A stretch of 64,000 bases of DNA from an uncultured bacterium (GCA_903912525.1 CAIWHK010000025.1:1-64000); one strand, 5' to 3'; counted from the first letter of the stretch, positions 52,119 to 62,848 are shown. Notes: a model not told the origin generated them from the letters alone. Numbers and translations: made by a program.

Positions 52119-52688
52119 CTAGCGGACCATCAGCATGCGCTTGGTGGCCGTCCAGGAATCGATCGTCAGCCGTGCGTGGTACAGGCCGCTGGCCACCGGC
52201 GCGCCGCGGTCGTCGCGACCGTCCCAGTGCGCGTCGTGGCGGCCGGCCGGCATCGTCGTACCGACCAGGCGCCGGACATGGCGCCCGGCCAGGTCGAAGA
52301 TGTCCAGCGAGACGTCCGCCGGGCGGGCCACGCTGAACGCGAGCGTCGTGCCGCCGCTGAAGGGGTTGGGGTGGTTCCGGGCCAGCGCGTTGGCGAAGAC
52401 GGCGCCTTCGGCTGCCGGATCCTGCGGGTCTGGCGCGACGGCGCTGACGTAGCCGAGGCCGGGCCGCCAGAATCCCTCGACCACGACGAAGCTGCCGCCG
52501 GCGGTGCGGCCCACCACCCCGGCCTCGCCCAGCGTGCCGGCCAGGCGGTAGCTCCCGCCGGCGACGCCGACCGCGCCGCCGGAGAAGGTGGGCTTGCCCA
52601 GGGACGCGGCGCTGCCGGCAGTCGGCAGGGCGGCGGCCAGGGCCGCGAACAGGGCCAGACGGACGACGAGCGCAGGATGTGGCCTCAA
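52119..52688 (-). CDS. Small exported protein with FlgD-like sorting module
   Basis: 189 residues: signal peptide (about 1-29), a short exported domain with GGSYRLAGTLGEAGVV and SFVVVEGFWRPG, which recurs in secreted proteins of similar bacteria, and the FlgD-like C-terminal module from about 105 (HPNPFSGGTTLAFSV, VSLDIFDLAGRHVRRL, AHWDGRDDRG, ending MLMVR). I prefer the TTG at 52688 because GGAGG lies eight bases upstream and the signal peptide then starts MRPHPALVVRLALF; the ATG at 52709 would add MPVEDIA with no ribosome-binding site. First gene of a pair with the fibre-like gene. Confidence 0.85.
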   Translation of the reverse strand: MRPHPALVVRLALFAALAAALPTAGSAASLGKPTFSGGAVGVAGGSYRLAGTLGEAGVVGRTAGGSFVVVEGFWRPGLGYVSAVAPDPQDPAAEGAVFANALARNHPNPFSGGTTLAFSVARPADVSLDIFDLAGRHVRRLVGTTMPAGRHDAHWDGRDDRGAPVASGLYHARLTIDSWTATKRMLMVR

Positions 52689-52793
52689 GGCGATGTCCTC
52701 CACGGGCATGGGGCCGCGGCCGGCAGGACGGCGCCGCCGGGCGCGGATTCGAACATGGTGGCGCTATGGCCGATCCATGACTCTGGGCGCGTT

Positions 52794-52845
52794 CTGCCGT
52801 TGCGGCAGGTGACCCTGCGTTTCCCGGTCGCGCACGACCAGTATA
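52794..52845 (-). promoter_or_regulatory. Promoter and structured leader of the small sorting-module gene
   Basis: On the minus strand TATACT (52840-52845) is a near-consensus -10 box. Immediately inside lies a dyad (GGTCG, CGCA, CGACC at 52826-52839), a fitting operator position. Further in, two hairpins compete for the same bases: GCAGG-TGAC-CCTGC (52805-52818) and CTGCCG-TTG-CGGCAG (52794-52808). No good -35 was found. Confidence 0.5.
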
Positions 52846-52913
52846 CACCAAATCGGACGTTTTTTCTCCTAAATGATCGGTTAGGGCCCGCATTTCCTTC
52901 GAACCGCCGGCGC

Positions 52914-53035
52914 GGACTTGCGCCGGCGCAAGTCCGTTGGAAACGCACATGGGTCTGGCGAGGAACACCTTCGCGAAGGAGAGACTTGCGCCGGCGCATT
53001 TGGGGCGCCTGGGGGAAGGCGCGCCGGCGCAAGTC
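52914..53035. repeat. Cluster of GC-rich palindromes after argH
   Basis: A perfect 22-base dyad centred on GCGCCGGCGC lies at 52914-52935 (arms GGACTTGCGCC and its complement). The same sequence recurs with only its left arm at 52983-52998 (GACTTGCGCCGGCGCA) and only its right arm at 53021-53035 (GCGCCGGCGCAAGTC). The last two form a perfect 15-base-stem hairpin with a 23-base loop. It sits 50-170 bases beyond the argH stop and could terminate argGH, bind a protein or be a REP-like mobile unit. Confidence 0.75.
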
Positions 53036-53085
53036 GAGGATCGATCGGTCGTCGCAACAGACGACCATGTCGGCAGCGGCGTCGC

Positions 53086-54290
53086 TCAGCCCTTCGGCTG
53101 GTCGCGCCGCGCGGCCTCCTCGGCCGCAATCCGCCGGTAGGCGTCCCGGAAGGGCACGCCCTCGGCCACGAGCTTGAGCGCGCGCTCCGTCGCGCGCATT
53201 TCGTCGGTGACGGCGGCGGCGCAGCGGTCGGCGTCGACCTGCAGGCCGCCCAGCACCATCGTCATCGCCTTGAGGCTGTCGAGCGTCGCGGCCACGCCCG
53301 CGAACAGCGGTCCCTTGGTCAGCTGCACGTCGCGGTTGTAGCCGGACATCAGGCCGGCAGTCATCGCCCGCACCTTGCCCTCTTCCCCGGCCACGACATG
53401 GAAGCGCGCGCGCACCAGTTCCAGCACGTCGGGGTTGCGCTTCTGCGGCATCAGCGAGCTGCCGGTGCAAAGCGACGGCGGCAGCGCGACCAGGCCGAAC
53501 TCGCGCGTCGAGAACAGCAAGAGGTCGCTGGCCAGGCGGCTCAGGCCGAGCATCACCTGGCTGCAGGCGGCCAGCAGCAGCGCCTCGACGCGGCCGCGGC
53601 TCAGCTGCGCGTACATCGGGTTGGCCAGCACCTCGGCGAAACCCAGCTCGGCCGCCGTGCCCTCGCGGTCGATGGCCAGCACCGGCACGCCGAAGCCGGC
53701 CGCGGTGCCCAGCGGGCAGCGGTCGACCAGGCGGCGCACCAAAGACAGCAGTTCATGGTCGTCGCGCGCGGCGTCGGCGTAGCTGCCCAGCCAGACGTCG
53801 ACCGTGGTGGGCATCGCGGCCTGCATGTGCGTGTAGCCGGGCAGGGTCACGGCGCCCTGGGCCTGGCGGACCGCGTACAGCGCGTCGAGGTACGCCACCA
53901 GCGCGCCGAGCAGGTGGTCGACCGCGTCCTTCTCCCACAGCCGCAGCGCCGTCAGGACCTGGTCGTTGCGCGAGCGGCCGGTGTGGATCTTCCGGCCGGC
54001 CTCGCCGCAGGTCTTCGTCAGGAAGTTCTCGATGGCGGTGTGGCAGTCCTCGTCGGCCTCGGTGATCGCGAACCGGCCGTGCTCGGCCGACTCGGCGATC
54101 TGCGCGAGGCCCGTCTCGAGGCTCTGCAGCTCCGCATCGTCAAGCACGCCGATGCGCGCGAGCATGCGGGCGTGCGCCAGCGACGCCCGGCAGTCGTAGG
54201 GCAGCAGCTGGCGGTCCAGCACGTGGTCGTCGCCGGCCAGGAACGACTGCAGCCAGGGATCGGGCTCGTCGGCCCGGGTCCAGAGCGTGC

Positions 54291-54294
<4 letters not shown>
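53086..54294 (-). CDS. argH: Argininosuccinate lyase
   Basis: Last step of arginine synthesis: splits argininosuccinate into arginine and fumarate. Fumarase/aspartase superfamily signature is [12 protein letters not shown] near residue 270, with HTGRSRNDQ near residue 104 and TLPGYTHMQ near 150, the latter carrying the catalytic-region His. 402 residues, about 50 shorter than typical ArgH, with the shortening mostly at the C-terminus. ATG at 54294 overlaps the argG stop by four bases (ATGA). The far longer open frame to 55638 is the antisense-free shadow of argG. Confidence 0.96.
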
Positions 54295-55583
<1,289 letters not shown>

Positions 55584-55648
55584 CGGGCCATCCTCCTGCT
55601 GTGGTTCGGTTTCGAACGCCCAAGATAGATTTGGACAATTGATTTGCG

Positions 55649-55677
55649 TCATTGAATGATTTCAGTTATTGATCATT
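55649..55677. promoter_or_regulatory. LysR-type operator between argG and the regulator gene
   Basis: AATGAT (55655-55660), eleven bases, ATCATT (55672-55677): an interrupted dyad with the T-N11-A pattern that LysR-type regulators bind. An overlapping smaller dyad TCATTGAATGA lies at 55649-55659. The region is AT-rich and lies four bases from the regulator start and about 70 from argG, so it can serve autoregulation and argG control. Confidence 0.65.
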
Positions 55678-55681
55678 TATT

Positions 55682-56545
55682 ATGAGTTTACTCCATCCGG
55701 GACTCGAGGCCTTCATGGCCATCGTCCGCAACGGCACCGTCCACGGGGCCGCGCGCGAGATCGGGCTGAGCCAGACCGGCGTCACCCAGCGTATCCGTGT
55801 GCTGGAACGCGAGTTGGGCTGCACGCTGTTCGTCCGTTCGCGGCGCGGCATGCGGCCCACGGCCGAGGGCGAGGCCCTGGTCCGGTACGGCCAGCGGGCC
55901 GGCGACCTCGAAGGCGAGCTGCTGGCCGTGGTTCGCAGCGCGGACGCCGCCGCCGACGTCCGCGTGACCATCACCGGGCCGTCGAGCCTGATGCGCAGCC
56001 GCGTCATCCCCGCCACCACCGCCGCCCTGGCCGCGTACCCCGGCGTCTCGCTGGCCTTCGTCCTGGACGACCAGAACGCGGGCCTGGCCGCGCTCAAGAC
56101 CGGGCAGGCGCAGCTGGCGGTGCTGCCGCGCGGCGACGTCGTGGTCGAACTGGCCGCCAAGGCGCTGCACCCGAGTCGGCAGGTATTGGTGGGACCGGGA
56201 ACGTGGAAGAAGCGGAAGCTGCGCGATGTCGTCGCCGGCGAACGCATCATCGACTTCAACGAGGGCGACGACGCGACGCTGGCCTTCCTGCGCCGCCACG
56301 ACCTGCTGGCCGGCGCGCGCCGCCGGCGCCACCTGGTCAACAGTCCCGATGCGCTGGCCGGCCTGGTCGCCGCGGGGCTGGGCTATACGGTGCTGGACGA
56401 GGATTTCGCGGCGCCGTGGCTGGCCGACGGCCGGCTGGTCGACCTGTGCCCCGGCAAGCGGCTGGACCAGGACGTGGCCCTGGCGTGGTACCCGCGGCAC
56501 GAGATGCCGGCGTATTTCGGGGCGCTGATCGCGGCAGTGGTCTAA
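55682..56545 (+). CDS. LysR-type regulator, ArgP/LysG-like
   Basis: 287 residues: N-terminal winged helix-turn-helix (FMAIVRNGTVHGAAREIGLSQTGVTQRIRVLE; short parts GAAREIGLSQTGVTQRI and VLERELGCTLF) and a C-terminal periplasmic-binding-like effector domain from about 95. The wHTH with SQTGVTQRI is close to the ArgP/LysG type that controls arginine/lysine exporters and biosynthesis. Divergent position with argG and the T-N11-A operator makes control of argGH, with arginine or lysine as effector, the best inference. Followed by a hairpin terminator. Confidence 0.88.
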   Translation: MSLLHPGLEAFMAIVRNGTVHGAAREIGLSQTGVTQRIRVLERELGCTLFVRSRRGMRPTAEGEALVRYGQRAGDLEGELLAVVRSADAAADVRVTITGPSSLMRSRVIPATTAALAAYPGVSLAFVLDDQNAGLAALKTGQAQLAVLPRGDVVVELAAKALHPSRQVLVGPGTWKKRKLRDVVAGERIIDFNEGDDATLAFLRRHDLLAGARRRRHLVNSPDALAGLVAAGLGYTVLDEDFAAPWLADGRLVDLCPGKRLDQDVALAWYPRHEMPAYFGALIAAVV

Positions 56546-56548
56546 GAG

Positions 56549-56584
56549 ACCGGCCGGCGGACTGCCTCCAGTCCCCCGGCCGGT
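56549..56584. terminator. Bidirectional terminator-like hairpin
   Basis: A perfect 9-base stem (ACCGGCCGG / CCGGCCGGT) with an 18-base loop lies three bases past the LysR stop and about 20 bases from the convergent chemotaxis receptor stop, followed by TCTGTC. Confidence 0.6.
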
Positions 56585-56602
56585 TCTGTCCGCCTGGTTC
56601 GG

Positions 56603-58096
56603 CTAGCGCCCGCCCGCCGCCGCCCGTCCGTCCACCATCGCCACCAGTTCGACAACCATGCGCTGCATCTCGACCGCCTGGGCATTCAGTTCCTCGGCCG
56701 CGCTCGCCGATTCCTCCGAGCTGGCCGCGTTGGACTGCGTCACCTGGTCCATCTGAGCCACGGCCTTGTTCACCTGCTCGACGCCTTCGGCCTGCTGGAC
56801 GTTCGCCCGGGCCATCTCGCCCACGAGTTCATTGACCTTGGCCGCCGTGACGGCGATCTCGGCCAGCGACTCGCCGACCTTGCGCGAGATCAACACGCCG
56901 TTGCCGGCCCGCTTGACCGAGTCCTCGATCATGACCGAGGTGTTGCGCGCGGCGGCGGCGCTGCGCTGGGCCAGGTTGCGGACCTCCTCGGCCACCACGG
57001 CGAAGCCCTTGCCGGCGTCGCCGGCGCGCGCGGCCTCGACCGCGGCATTGAGAGCCAGGAGATTCGTCTGGAAGGCGATCTCGTCGATCGTCTTGACGAT
57101 CTTGGCGGTCTCGTCCGACGACTGCTTGATGCTCTCGATCGCCGCCATCATCTCGGTCATCGCCTGGGCGCCCTTGCCGGCGCTGACGTTGGCCGCCCCG
57201 GCCAGGGCCATCGCCTCATGCGCCTTGTCCGCATTCGACTTGGTCATCGCCGTGATCTCTTCGAGCGACGCCGACGTTTCCTCGAGGCTGGACGCCTGCG
57301 TGCTGGCGCCGGCGGCCATCATCTGGCTGGACTGCGACACCTGGCCGGCCGCACTGGCGGTCTGCTCGCTGCCGTCCCCCAGGGCCATGGCCACATCCCG
57401 CAGGCCCTTGTTGATGCCGCGACTGATGAAGATCCCCAGCAGTGTCGCGCCCAGGACGCCGATGATGGTCGCCATCAGGCTCAGGATCTTGAGGAAGGTG
57501 CTTTGCGCCAGGGCCGCCTTCGTCTCCTCGGTCGCTACCTGCTCGTTAATTGCGACCAGGCGGTTCAGTTGCGTTTCGGCGGCGCTGAACGTGGCACCGA
57601 TCGTGACCAGCGCGTAGTCGCTCACCTTGGTGTACGCCGCGGCGATGCGGCTCGAGTCGGCACTCGCGAGGGCAGCCTCGTAGTCGCGCGACAGCTTGAC
57701 CACTGTTTCATGGTCCGACCACCAGGCCCGCCAGGCCGGATCGAACTTCGCCCAGGTGTCGGCTTCCTCTACGGTCTGGGGCAGTGGCTCGTAGATTTTC
57801 CGCGCCGCGTCGGCCCGCGCCTTGGCATCGTCGAAGCGCTTGTAGGCCGCCAGTCGCCCGGCGGCATCCAGCCGCGTCGACAGCAGGGCGTTCTCGCCGG
57901 CGTCGACCGCCGTCTGGGCCTCGCTGATCACCAGCAGCGCCGTCACGCTGGGCAGCCGGACCACGCCGAGTTCGCGAACCGACTGGTCGCTCTTCACGGC
58001 GCCGTAGAAGGCCACGACACCGAGGCACAGCGTGATCAACGTAACGGCACCAAACGCCGCGCCGAGCTTCTTGCTGATGGTCCACTGGGATTGCAT
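56603..58096 (-). CDS. Methyl-accepting chemotaxis protein
   Basis: 497-residue transmembrane chemoreceptor. TM1 (about 10-32) and TM2 (about 203-225) flank a four-helix-bundle sensor (4HB_MCP; 33-200). The signalling hairpin tip, [23 protein letters not shown] (parts: [31 protein letters not shown]), is intact and contacts CheA/CheW. Methylation helices flank it, and the C-terminus lacks an NWETF-type CheR-docking peptide. HAMP is short or absent. No che genes are in the window; it would feed a chemosensory array encoded elsewhere. Confidence 0.93.
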   Translation of the reverse strand: MQSQWTISKKLGAAFGAVTLITLCLGVVAFYGAVKSDQSVRELGVVRLPSVTALLVISEAQTAVDAGENALLSTRLDAAGRLAAYKRFDDAKARADAARKIYEPLPQTVEEADTWAKFDPAWRAWWSDHETVVKLSRDYEAALASADSSRIAAAYTKVSDYALVTIGATFSAAETQLNRLVAINEQVATEETKAALAQSTFLKILSLMATIIGVLGATLLGIFISRGINKGLRDVAMALGDGSEQTASAAGQVSQSSQMMAAGASTQASSLEETSASLEEITAMTKSNADKAHEAMALAGAANVSAGKGAQAMTEMMAAIESIKQSSDETAKIVKTIDEIAFQTNLLALNAAVEAARAGDAGKGFAVVAEEVRNLAQRSAAAARNTSVMIEDSVKRAGNGVLISRKVGESLAEIAVTAAKVNELVGEMARANVQQAEGVEQVNKAVAQMDQVTQSNAASSEESASAAEELNAQAVEMQRMVVELVAMVDGRAAAGGR

Positions 58097-58456
58097 CGGG
58101 CACCGACTTTCCTACATCAGGCTGGGTTCGGGCACTGCCACATCGATACTGGCGCTATCCGCAGCTCGATCCGGCGCACTCGTGGGTTCTCGGCCCGGAA
58201 GTCCCGAACCTTGACGTCGCAAATACGGATTTCGCGTATATCCCGAATAGGCCCGCAATCGGCGGTATCAAGCCCTTCCGACGAACCCCGCCACCTCGAT
58301 CGGGCCACGCCGCGCTTTGTTTCACGACACCCCGCCCGCCGGGCGGGCCCGCGCGGACGGCAAAGCGGCCCCGACTGTTGCCAGCCGGGGCCGCGTCTCT
58401 TGTCTCTTATCTCTTGTCGTCAGCGTCCTGAACGGGTCAATGCGACCCGGCCCAGG
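58097..58456. other. 360-base intergenic region
   Basis: Contains the upstream region of the chemotaxis receptor (58097-58320), a GC dyad (CCCGCCC, GCC, GGGCGGG at about 58331-58347), the metalloprotease terminator (58365-58394) and a short run of 7-base imperfect repeats (GTCTCTT, GTCTCTT, ATCTCTT) just before it. A GCCGATTG near 58255 on the minus strand resembles part of a FliA -10 box but lacks a -35, so I do not call it. Confidence 0.6.
58365..58394 (-). terminator. Terminator of the metalloprotease operon
   Basis: Perfect 9-base stem (GCGGCCCCG / CGGGGCCGC) with a 12-base loop, followed on the minus strand by TTTG. It lies about 60 bases past the stop at 58457. Confidence 0.65.
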
Positions 58457-61400
58457 TCACTTCAACAAGGTCATCTTCATCATCTGCGTCACGCCAGCGG
58501 CGGTCAGCTTGGCCACGTACATGCCGCTGGCCACCTTGCCGCCATTCTCGTCCGATCCGTCCCAGGTCTCGATATGCCGGCCCGTGGCGCGCGAGCCGTT
58601 GACCAGCGTGCGCACGAGATGGCCCTGGAGGTCGAAGATCGCCAGCTGCACCTGGCCGTCGCCGGCCAGCTCATAGGTGATCTTCGTCTGCGGGTTGAAC
58701 GGATTGGGAGTGATGTCCACCAATGCCGTCTTCGACGGCGCCGGCACGTCATCGCCCACGCCGCTCGTCCAGCCGGAGTAGAACCGCAGGTTGTAGGTCC
58801 CGGCCAGCGCGAGGTCGGCCGAGCCCTTCTTCCAGACCGAGACGCAGTACCAGCCGGTGGCCGGTACGTCGACGACCAGCAGTTCGTCCTGGCCCGAGCC
58901 GAATCCGTCCTGTGCGATGGCGATCGCATCGGACTTGCCCTGGTAGGCCGTGTCGCCGCGGTGCAGCGACATGCCGTAGTCGACGCCTCCGCCCAGGTCC
59001 ATCAGCTGGATGCCCATGGGCCCGGCCGGCAGGTAGACCTCGACCAGGTTCAGGATCCGGTCGGCCGGCAGGCTGTACGGACCGTAGACGCCGGCCGGAT
59101 TGCTGATCCAGCTGTTGGACGCCGTCGATTCCGTGACATAGCCGCCGGTCCCGCCGAAGTTCACGACACCGGCGTCGTAGGGCTGGAACCCGGCCATGTT
59201 GAAGTTCACCAGCACGTAGTCGGAATTGCCGGCCCACCAGTACGAGCCCGCGAGGTTGTTCGCGAATCCGTCCTTGGCGCCGGTGCTCGGCAGGTGCAGG
59301 CGCAGGTCGACGTCGGTGTCCGCGTCGGGCATCGCGGCAACCGCACGCCAGTAGCCACCGGCATTCGGCATCCGCACGCCATCGCAGTTCGGGTAGAAGG
59401 TCTCGCCCGAATTGACGTTGGTCCAGTCACCGTACGGAGCCGGAGGGCCATAACGGTAGACGGGAGTGTCGTTGACCAGGTCCAGCGGCGACCAGACATA
59501 CTGTTCGCCGTAGATGTTGTTGTTCTCGTGGATCTCCTCGATGGCCTGGTGGGCATCGAGCTGCAGCGCCAGCGTGTGACGCCCGCCCCGGACGGTCCAG
59601 GCCGCGTTCCAGTTGAACAGTCCGTCGGTGTACGCCGGGAACGCTCCCCATGCCACCCACCACGTGTACGAGCCGTCCAGGTACATCTCGCCCGGGAGTC
59701 CGCCCGGCGAAGCCGACGGGCTTTCGTTGCGGACCGACAGGTTCAGGTACGTGGACGCAACGTTGCCCGGCAGCGTTGCCGGCACCGGCACCGAGTTCCA
59801 GGCCCCGTCCGCCGCCGCGCGCGGCACGAAGGGAGCGTGCCAGCCCGCAGCGTACTTGGGCTGGAAGTCGGGCGGTGTCGTGTCGATCTCGATCGTCACA
59901 TTGATCGGCCCGGTCGTCTTGCTCCACGTCGGATCGCGGTACACGACCAGGGCGTGGTAGCCGGAAACCGCCAGGTTCATGTCCAGGCGGGCACGACCGT
60001 TCGCGTCGGTGACCGACGAGGCATAGTAATTGGACAGGCCGCCGCGCTGGAAGGTCGTGTCCAGCCACTGCGCCACCACCGGACCATCTGCCGGGTCCAC
60101 ATCCACTGTGACGCTCACGGGGCCCACCTGGCCAGGGGCCACGTAGACCTCCCAGATGCGGAGCATCTGGTCCTGCGCGAACGGCACGGTCGTCGAGTCG
60201 CCGAACGCCATGAAGCTGTTCGTCTGGTGGACGATCTCGTAGTTGGCGGAATTGCCGTTGTAATTCACCACGCCGACGTCGCAGTTGTCCCAGGCGACGA
60301 CGTTGTGGTTGACGATCACCGCGTCGAGCAGTCCGCTGAGACGTCCCGAGGCAGTCAGCGTCGAGGCGAAACCGTCAGCGGCGCCGGTACTGGCGGCGTG
60401 CAGGTACACGTCGTAGTCGGCGTCGGCGGCGAGCGGTCGCATCACCGCGACGTCCCACCACGCCGTGGCGTTCATCCGCAGGCCGTCGCTGTTGACGTAC
60501 AGCGACGAGCCGTCAGTGACGGCATCCCAGCCGGCGGACTTCAGCGGCGGCGCCGAACGCGTGGTCCAGGTGTTGGCGACCAGCGGCAGCGGGCTCCAGA
60601 CCCACTGGTGCGCCCAGCGGTTGTCGCCCTCGTTGGTCTCGGCCACTTCGTCCAGCGCATCCAACCGCGCCTCGAACGTGTGGCGGCCGCCCCTGGCCCA
60701 GATCGGGCCCAGGTTGTTCGCAAAAGCGCCGCCGTGCGAGCCGATGACGCCCCAGGACACCCAATACTGCCAGTCGCCGTCGACATAGGCGCGCGCCTGG
60801 AAGCCGCCCTCGGTGGCCGATTCGCCCGAATTCCACAGGCCCACGTTCCACCACGTGCCGGCGTCATTGCCGGGCAACGTCGCGGGCGCCGGCACGCTGC
60901 CGAAGCTGGCGTCGGCCGCCGGCCGCGGCACCAGCACGCTGTTCCAGCCCGCGAACTGGTAGAAGGCCAGATTGGCGGGCAACGCCGAGCGCACAATGTA
61001 CGGCCCGTTCCAGGCATACGTGGCGCTCCACTTGCCCGAGCGATCGAGCGTGCGGATGGCGAAATAGTACGTGCCCGGCGGCAGCGACGACGTCGAGTAA
61101 CTGGTCACGTCACCGATGTCCATCACGGCGGACGGCAACCCGATGCCGCCGGCGATCTCGATGCCGTAACCACGCACACCGGAAGCGTCGTCGTAGGCCC
61201 GCGTCCACGCCATGTCGATGGTCGGGTCGGGCGAGCCGACGCTGACCGAATGGCTGGACGAATACAACCCGGTGACGGCCGGCGGCGCCGAGACGTCGAT
61301 GTCGTAGTTGTCGTTCCGGGCCGTGGCCCACAAACCTTCCCGCCAGGCGGGGTAACGGTTCTTGAACGCGGTCAGGAATGCCGCCGCCGTCGTCGGATGG

Positions 61401-62836
61401 TCCAGGTCGACGGTGGTGATGGCCGGCCCCCACCCCAACGAAAGCTCGTCCGTCTCGGGATAGGCGGCCTCGTTGTCGTTGGTGCCGTCGCCGATGTCGC
61501 GCACTACGGCGGCCAGGTTGCCCTCGGTCATGTAGGGGTCGCGATAAGCGGCATTGCCGCACAGGAGGACGGATTCCATGTCATAGCTTGCGAGCGCGGC
61601 GCGCCCGTAGCTCGCCAGGAAGCTGCGCGGGATCACATCGCCCATCCAGTCGGGGAAGCCCTCGGTGAACGAGACATTGGCCGTCTCCGCGCACCAGAGG
61701 CAGTGCCCGCAGCCGTCGGTGTCGCAGACGCCGTTGCAGTACGCCGGGGCCGGGCTGAGCGCGAAGAGTTGCACCCAGTGGTGGCCGTACTCGTGCGAAG
61801 CCACGTTCTCGTTCCACTGCTCACCGGTGCTGAAGTAGATCTCGCCGTTGTAGAAGGCGCCGGTCGCGCCGTTGGGCCAGTTGGCGGCCACGTACGGCGT
61901 GTCGTAGCCGTAACCCGTCCACCAGCGCCAGGTGCGGGTCAGGTTGGTCTGGATGTGGACGGCCGGGTGCTGGTTGATGTCCGACGGCTGCAGCCAGCCG
62001 AAGTCCAGGTCGGACCCGCCGTAGTCGTTGATCGTGCCCGTGTCCCAGCTGTAGGGACCCGACAGCCAGGCGGGGCTCTCGGTCCTGACGCGGGTATTGG
62101 TCGTCTCGAAACGGACGTAGACGTCAGGCTGCGGATCGAAGAAGTCGTCTCCCCACCAGAACGTGACGTCGTACCAGCCCTGCGCGTCGGTCGCGACGAC
62201 GGCCAGTTCGGCCGAGCCGAACGGTGAGTCGTTGTCGTACACGCGCACGGTCATGCCGTCGGCGCCAATCGTGTTGCCGTCGCTGCGGACGTACACGAAG
62301 CGGCCGCGGACGCGGATATTGCGCCCTTTCTCGCCGACATGCGGAGACGGCTGCGTGCCGTCGACGGGCGGCGAGACGCGTGTCTCTTCCGTCAGCGGGG
62401 GCACGTCGTTCGTGGACGGGACCTTCATGACGGGATTGGGCCCGAGCACGAAGGCCACGGCTTCCGGGGACAGGTCGAATGTGCGGGTGAACCCGGTGCC
62501 GTCGATGTTGAAGCTCAGGACAAGAGGCCGTCCGGGGTCGTTGGTGACGACCTCGAAATCGACCACCTGCGGCCGCGCCTTGTCGAGCGTCACCTGCGGG
62601 CCGACATCGAGCAACAGCTGGTTCCAGCCGTCCTCCATGAACATCATGTCATCGAGCACCAGCGGCTCGCCGGTCTCGATCTGCAGTTGTCCCTTGAACG
62701 GGACTCCGGGCTGTGCGGCCCGCGGATCTCCCAGGATGCGAACGTTGACGGGCGGGCCGATATCGGCCCGCGCACCACCGGCAACAGCCAGGGCCGCGAC
62801 CACGAGCAGCAGGCTAAGCAGCTTGCGCATGATCAT
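58457..62836 (-). CDS. Exported zinc metalloprotease with duplicated CARDB-like unit and FlgD-like sorting module
   Basis: 1459 residues with a signal peptide (about 1-25). An N-terminal beta-rich region with a Big/CNA-like segment precedes a zincin domain: HEYGHH at 348-353 supplies the two zinc histidines and catalytic Glu, and TEGFPDW (Glu392) fits the third gluzincin ligand. A cysteine-rich insert between them (C367-C382, six Cys) is unusual. An Fn3-like domain follows, then a duplicated unit of about 300 residues (about 625-925 and 993-1275): each copy has an AGW...VPRxAAD opening, VPAPATLPGN, WARGGRHTFEARLDA and WSPL(P/D)L phrases and a similar close. The FlgD-like module ends it (TPNPFNPQTKITYEL, ETWDGSDENG, ending MTLLK). 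Co-transcribed with the preceding small exported gene, 12 bases away. Confidence 0.88.
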   Translation of the reverse strand: MIMRKLLSLLLVVAALAVAGGARADIGPPVNVRILGDPRAAQPGVPFKGQLQIETGEPLVLDDMMFMEDGWNQLLLDVGPQVTLDKARPQVVDFEVVTNDPGRPLVLSFNIDGTGFTRTFDLSPEAVAFVLGPNPVMKVPSTNDVPPLTEETRVSPPVDGTQPSPHVGEKGRNIRVRGRFVYVRSDGNTIGADGMTVRVYDNDSPFGSAELAVVATDAQGWYDVTFWWGDDFFDPQPDVYVRFETTNTRVRTESPAWLSGPYSWDTGTINDYGGSDLDFGWLQPSDINQHPAVHIQTNLTRTWRWWTGYGYDTPYVAANWPNGATGAFYNGEIYFSTGEQWNENVASHEYGHHWVQLFALSPAPAYCNGVCDTDGCGHCLWCAETANVSFTEGFPDWMGDVIPRSFLASYGRAALASYDMESVLLCGNAAYRDPYMTEGNLAAVVRDIGDGTNDNEAAYPETDELSLGWGPAITTVDLDHPTTAAAFLTAFKNRYPAWREGLWATARNDNYDIDVSAPPAVTGLYSSSHSVSVGSPDPTIDMAWTRAYDDASGVRGYGIEIAGGIGLPSAVMDIGDVTSYSTSSLPPGTYYFAIRTLDRSGKWSATYAWNGPYIVRSALPANLAFYQFAGWNSVLVPRPAADASFGSVPAPATLPGNDAGTWWNVGLWNSGESATEGGFQARAYVDGDWQYWVSWGVIGSHGGAFANNLGPIWARGGRHTFEARLDALDEVAETNEGDNRWAHQWVWSPLPLVANTWTTRSAPPLKSAGWDAVTDGSSLYVNSDGLRMNATAWWDVAVMRPLAADADYDVYLHAASTGAADGFASTLTASGRLSGLLDAVIVNHNVVAWDNCDVGVVNYNGNSANYEIVHQTNSFMAFGDSTTVPFAQDQMLRIWEVYVAPGQVGPVSVTVDVDPADGPVVAQWLDTTFQRGGLSNYYASSVTDANGRARLDMNLAVSGYHALVVYRDPTWSKTTGPINVTIEIDTTPPDFQPKYAAGWHAPFVPRAAADGAWNSVPVPATLPGNVASTYLNLSVRNESPSASPGGLPGEMYLDGSYTWWVAWGAFPAYTDGLFNWNAAWTVRGGRHTLALQLDAHQAIEEIHENNNIYGEQYVWSPLDLVNDTPVYRYGPPAPYGDWTNVNSGETFYPNCDGVRMPNAGGYWRAVAAMPDADTDVDLRLHLPSTGAKDGFANNLAGSYWWAGNSDYVLVNFNMAGFQPYDAGVVNFGGTGGYVTESTASNSWISNPAGVYGPYSLPADRILNLVEVYLPAGPMGIQLMDLGGGVDYGMSLHRGDTAYQGKSDAIAIAQDGFGSGQDELLVVDVPATGWYCVSVWKKGSADLALAGTYNLRFYSGWTSGVGDDVPAPSKTALVDITPNPFNPQTKITYELAGDGQVQLAIFDLQGHLVRTLVNGSRATGRHIETWDGSDENGGKVASGMYVAKLTAAGVTQMMKMTLLK

Positions 62837-62848
62837 GCCTCCTGGCGG

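Larger units (their letters stand above)
52710..53085. other. 376-base intergenic region with promoter, hairpins and palindromes
   Basis: From left to right: a structured leader for the gene starting at 52688 (52794-52839), its candidate -10 box (52840-52845), an AT-rich block (about 52840-52880), and the palindrome cluster (52914-53035) next to the argH stop. No open frame here looks coding. Confidence 0.7.

Noticed and set aside
58240-58262. FliA-type promoter for the chemotaxis receptor
   Set aside because: GCCGATTG resembles the -10 but no TAAA-type -35 lies at the right distance.
57218-62227. Plus-strand open frame of 1669 codons antisense to the metalloprotease
   Set aside because: Arginine/histidine/valine-rich composition, no motif, lies opposite a clear protein. 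Long antisense frames are expected at this GC.
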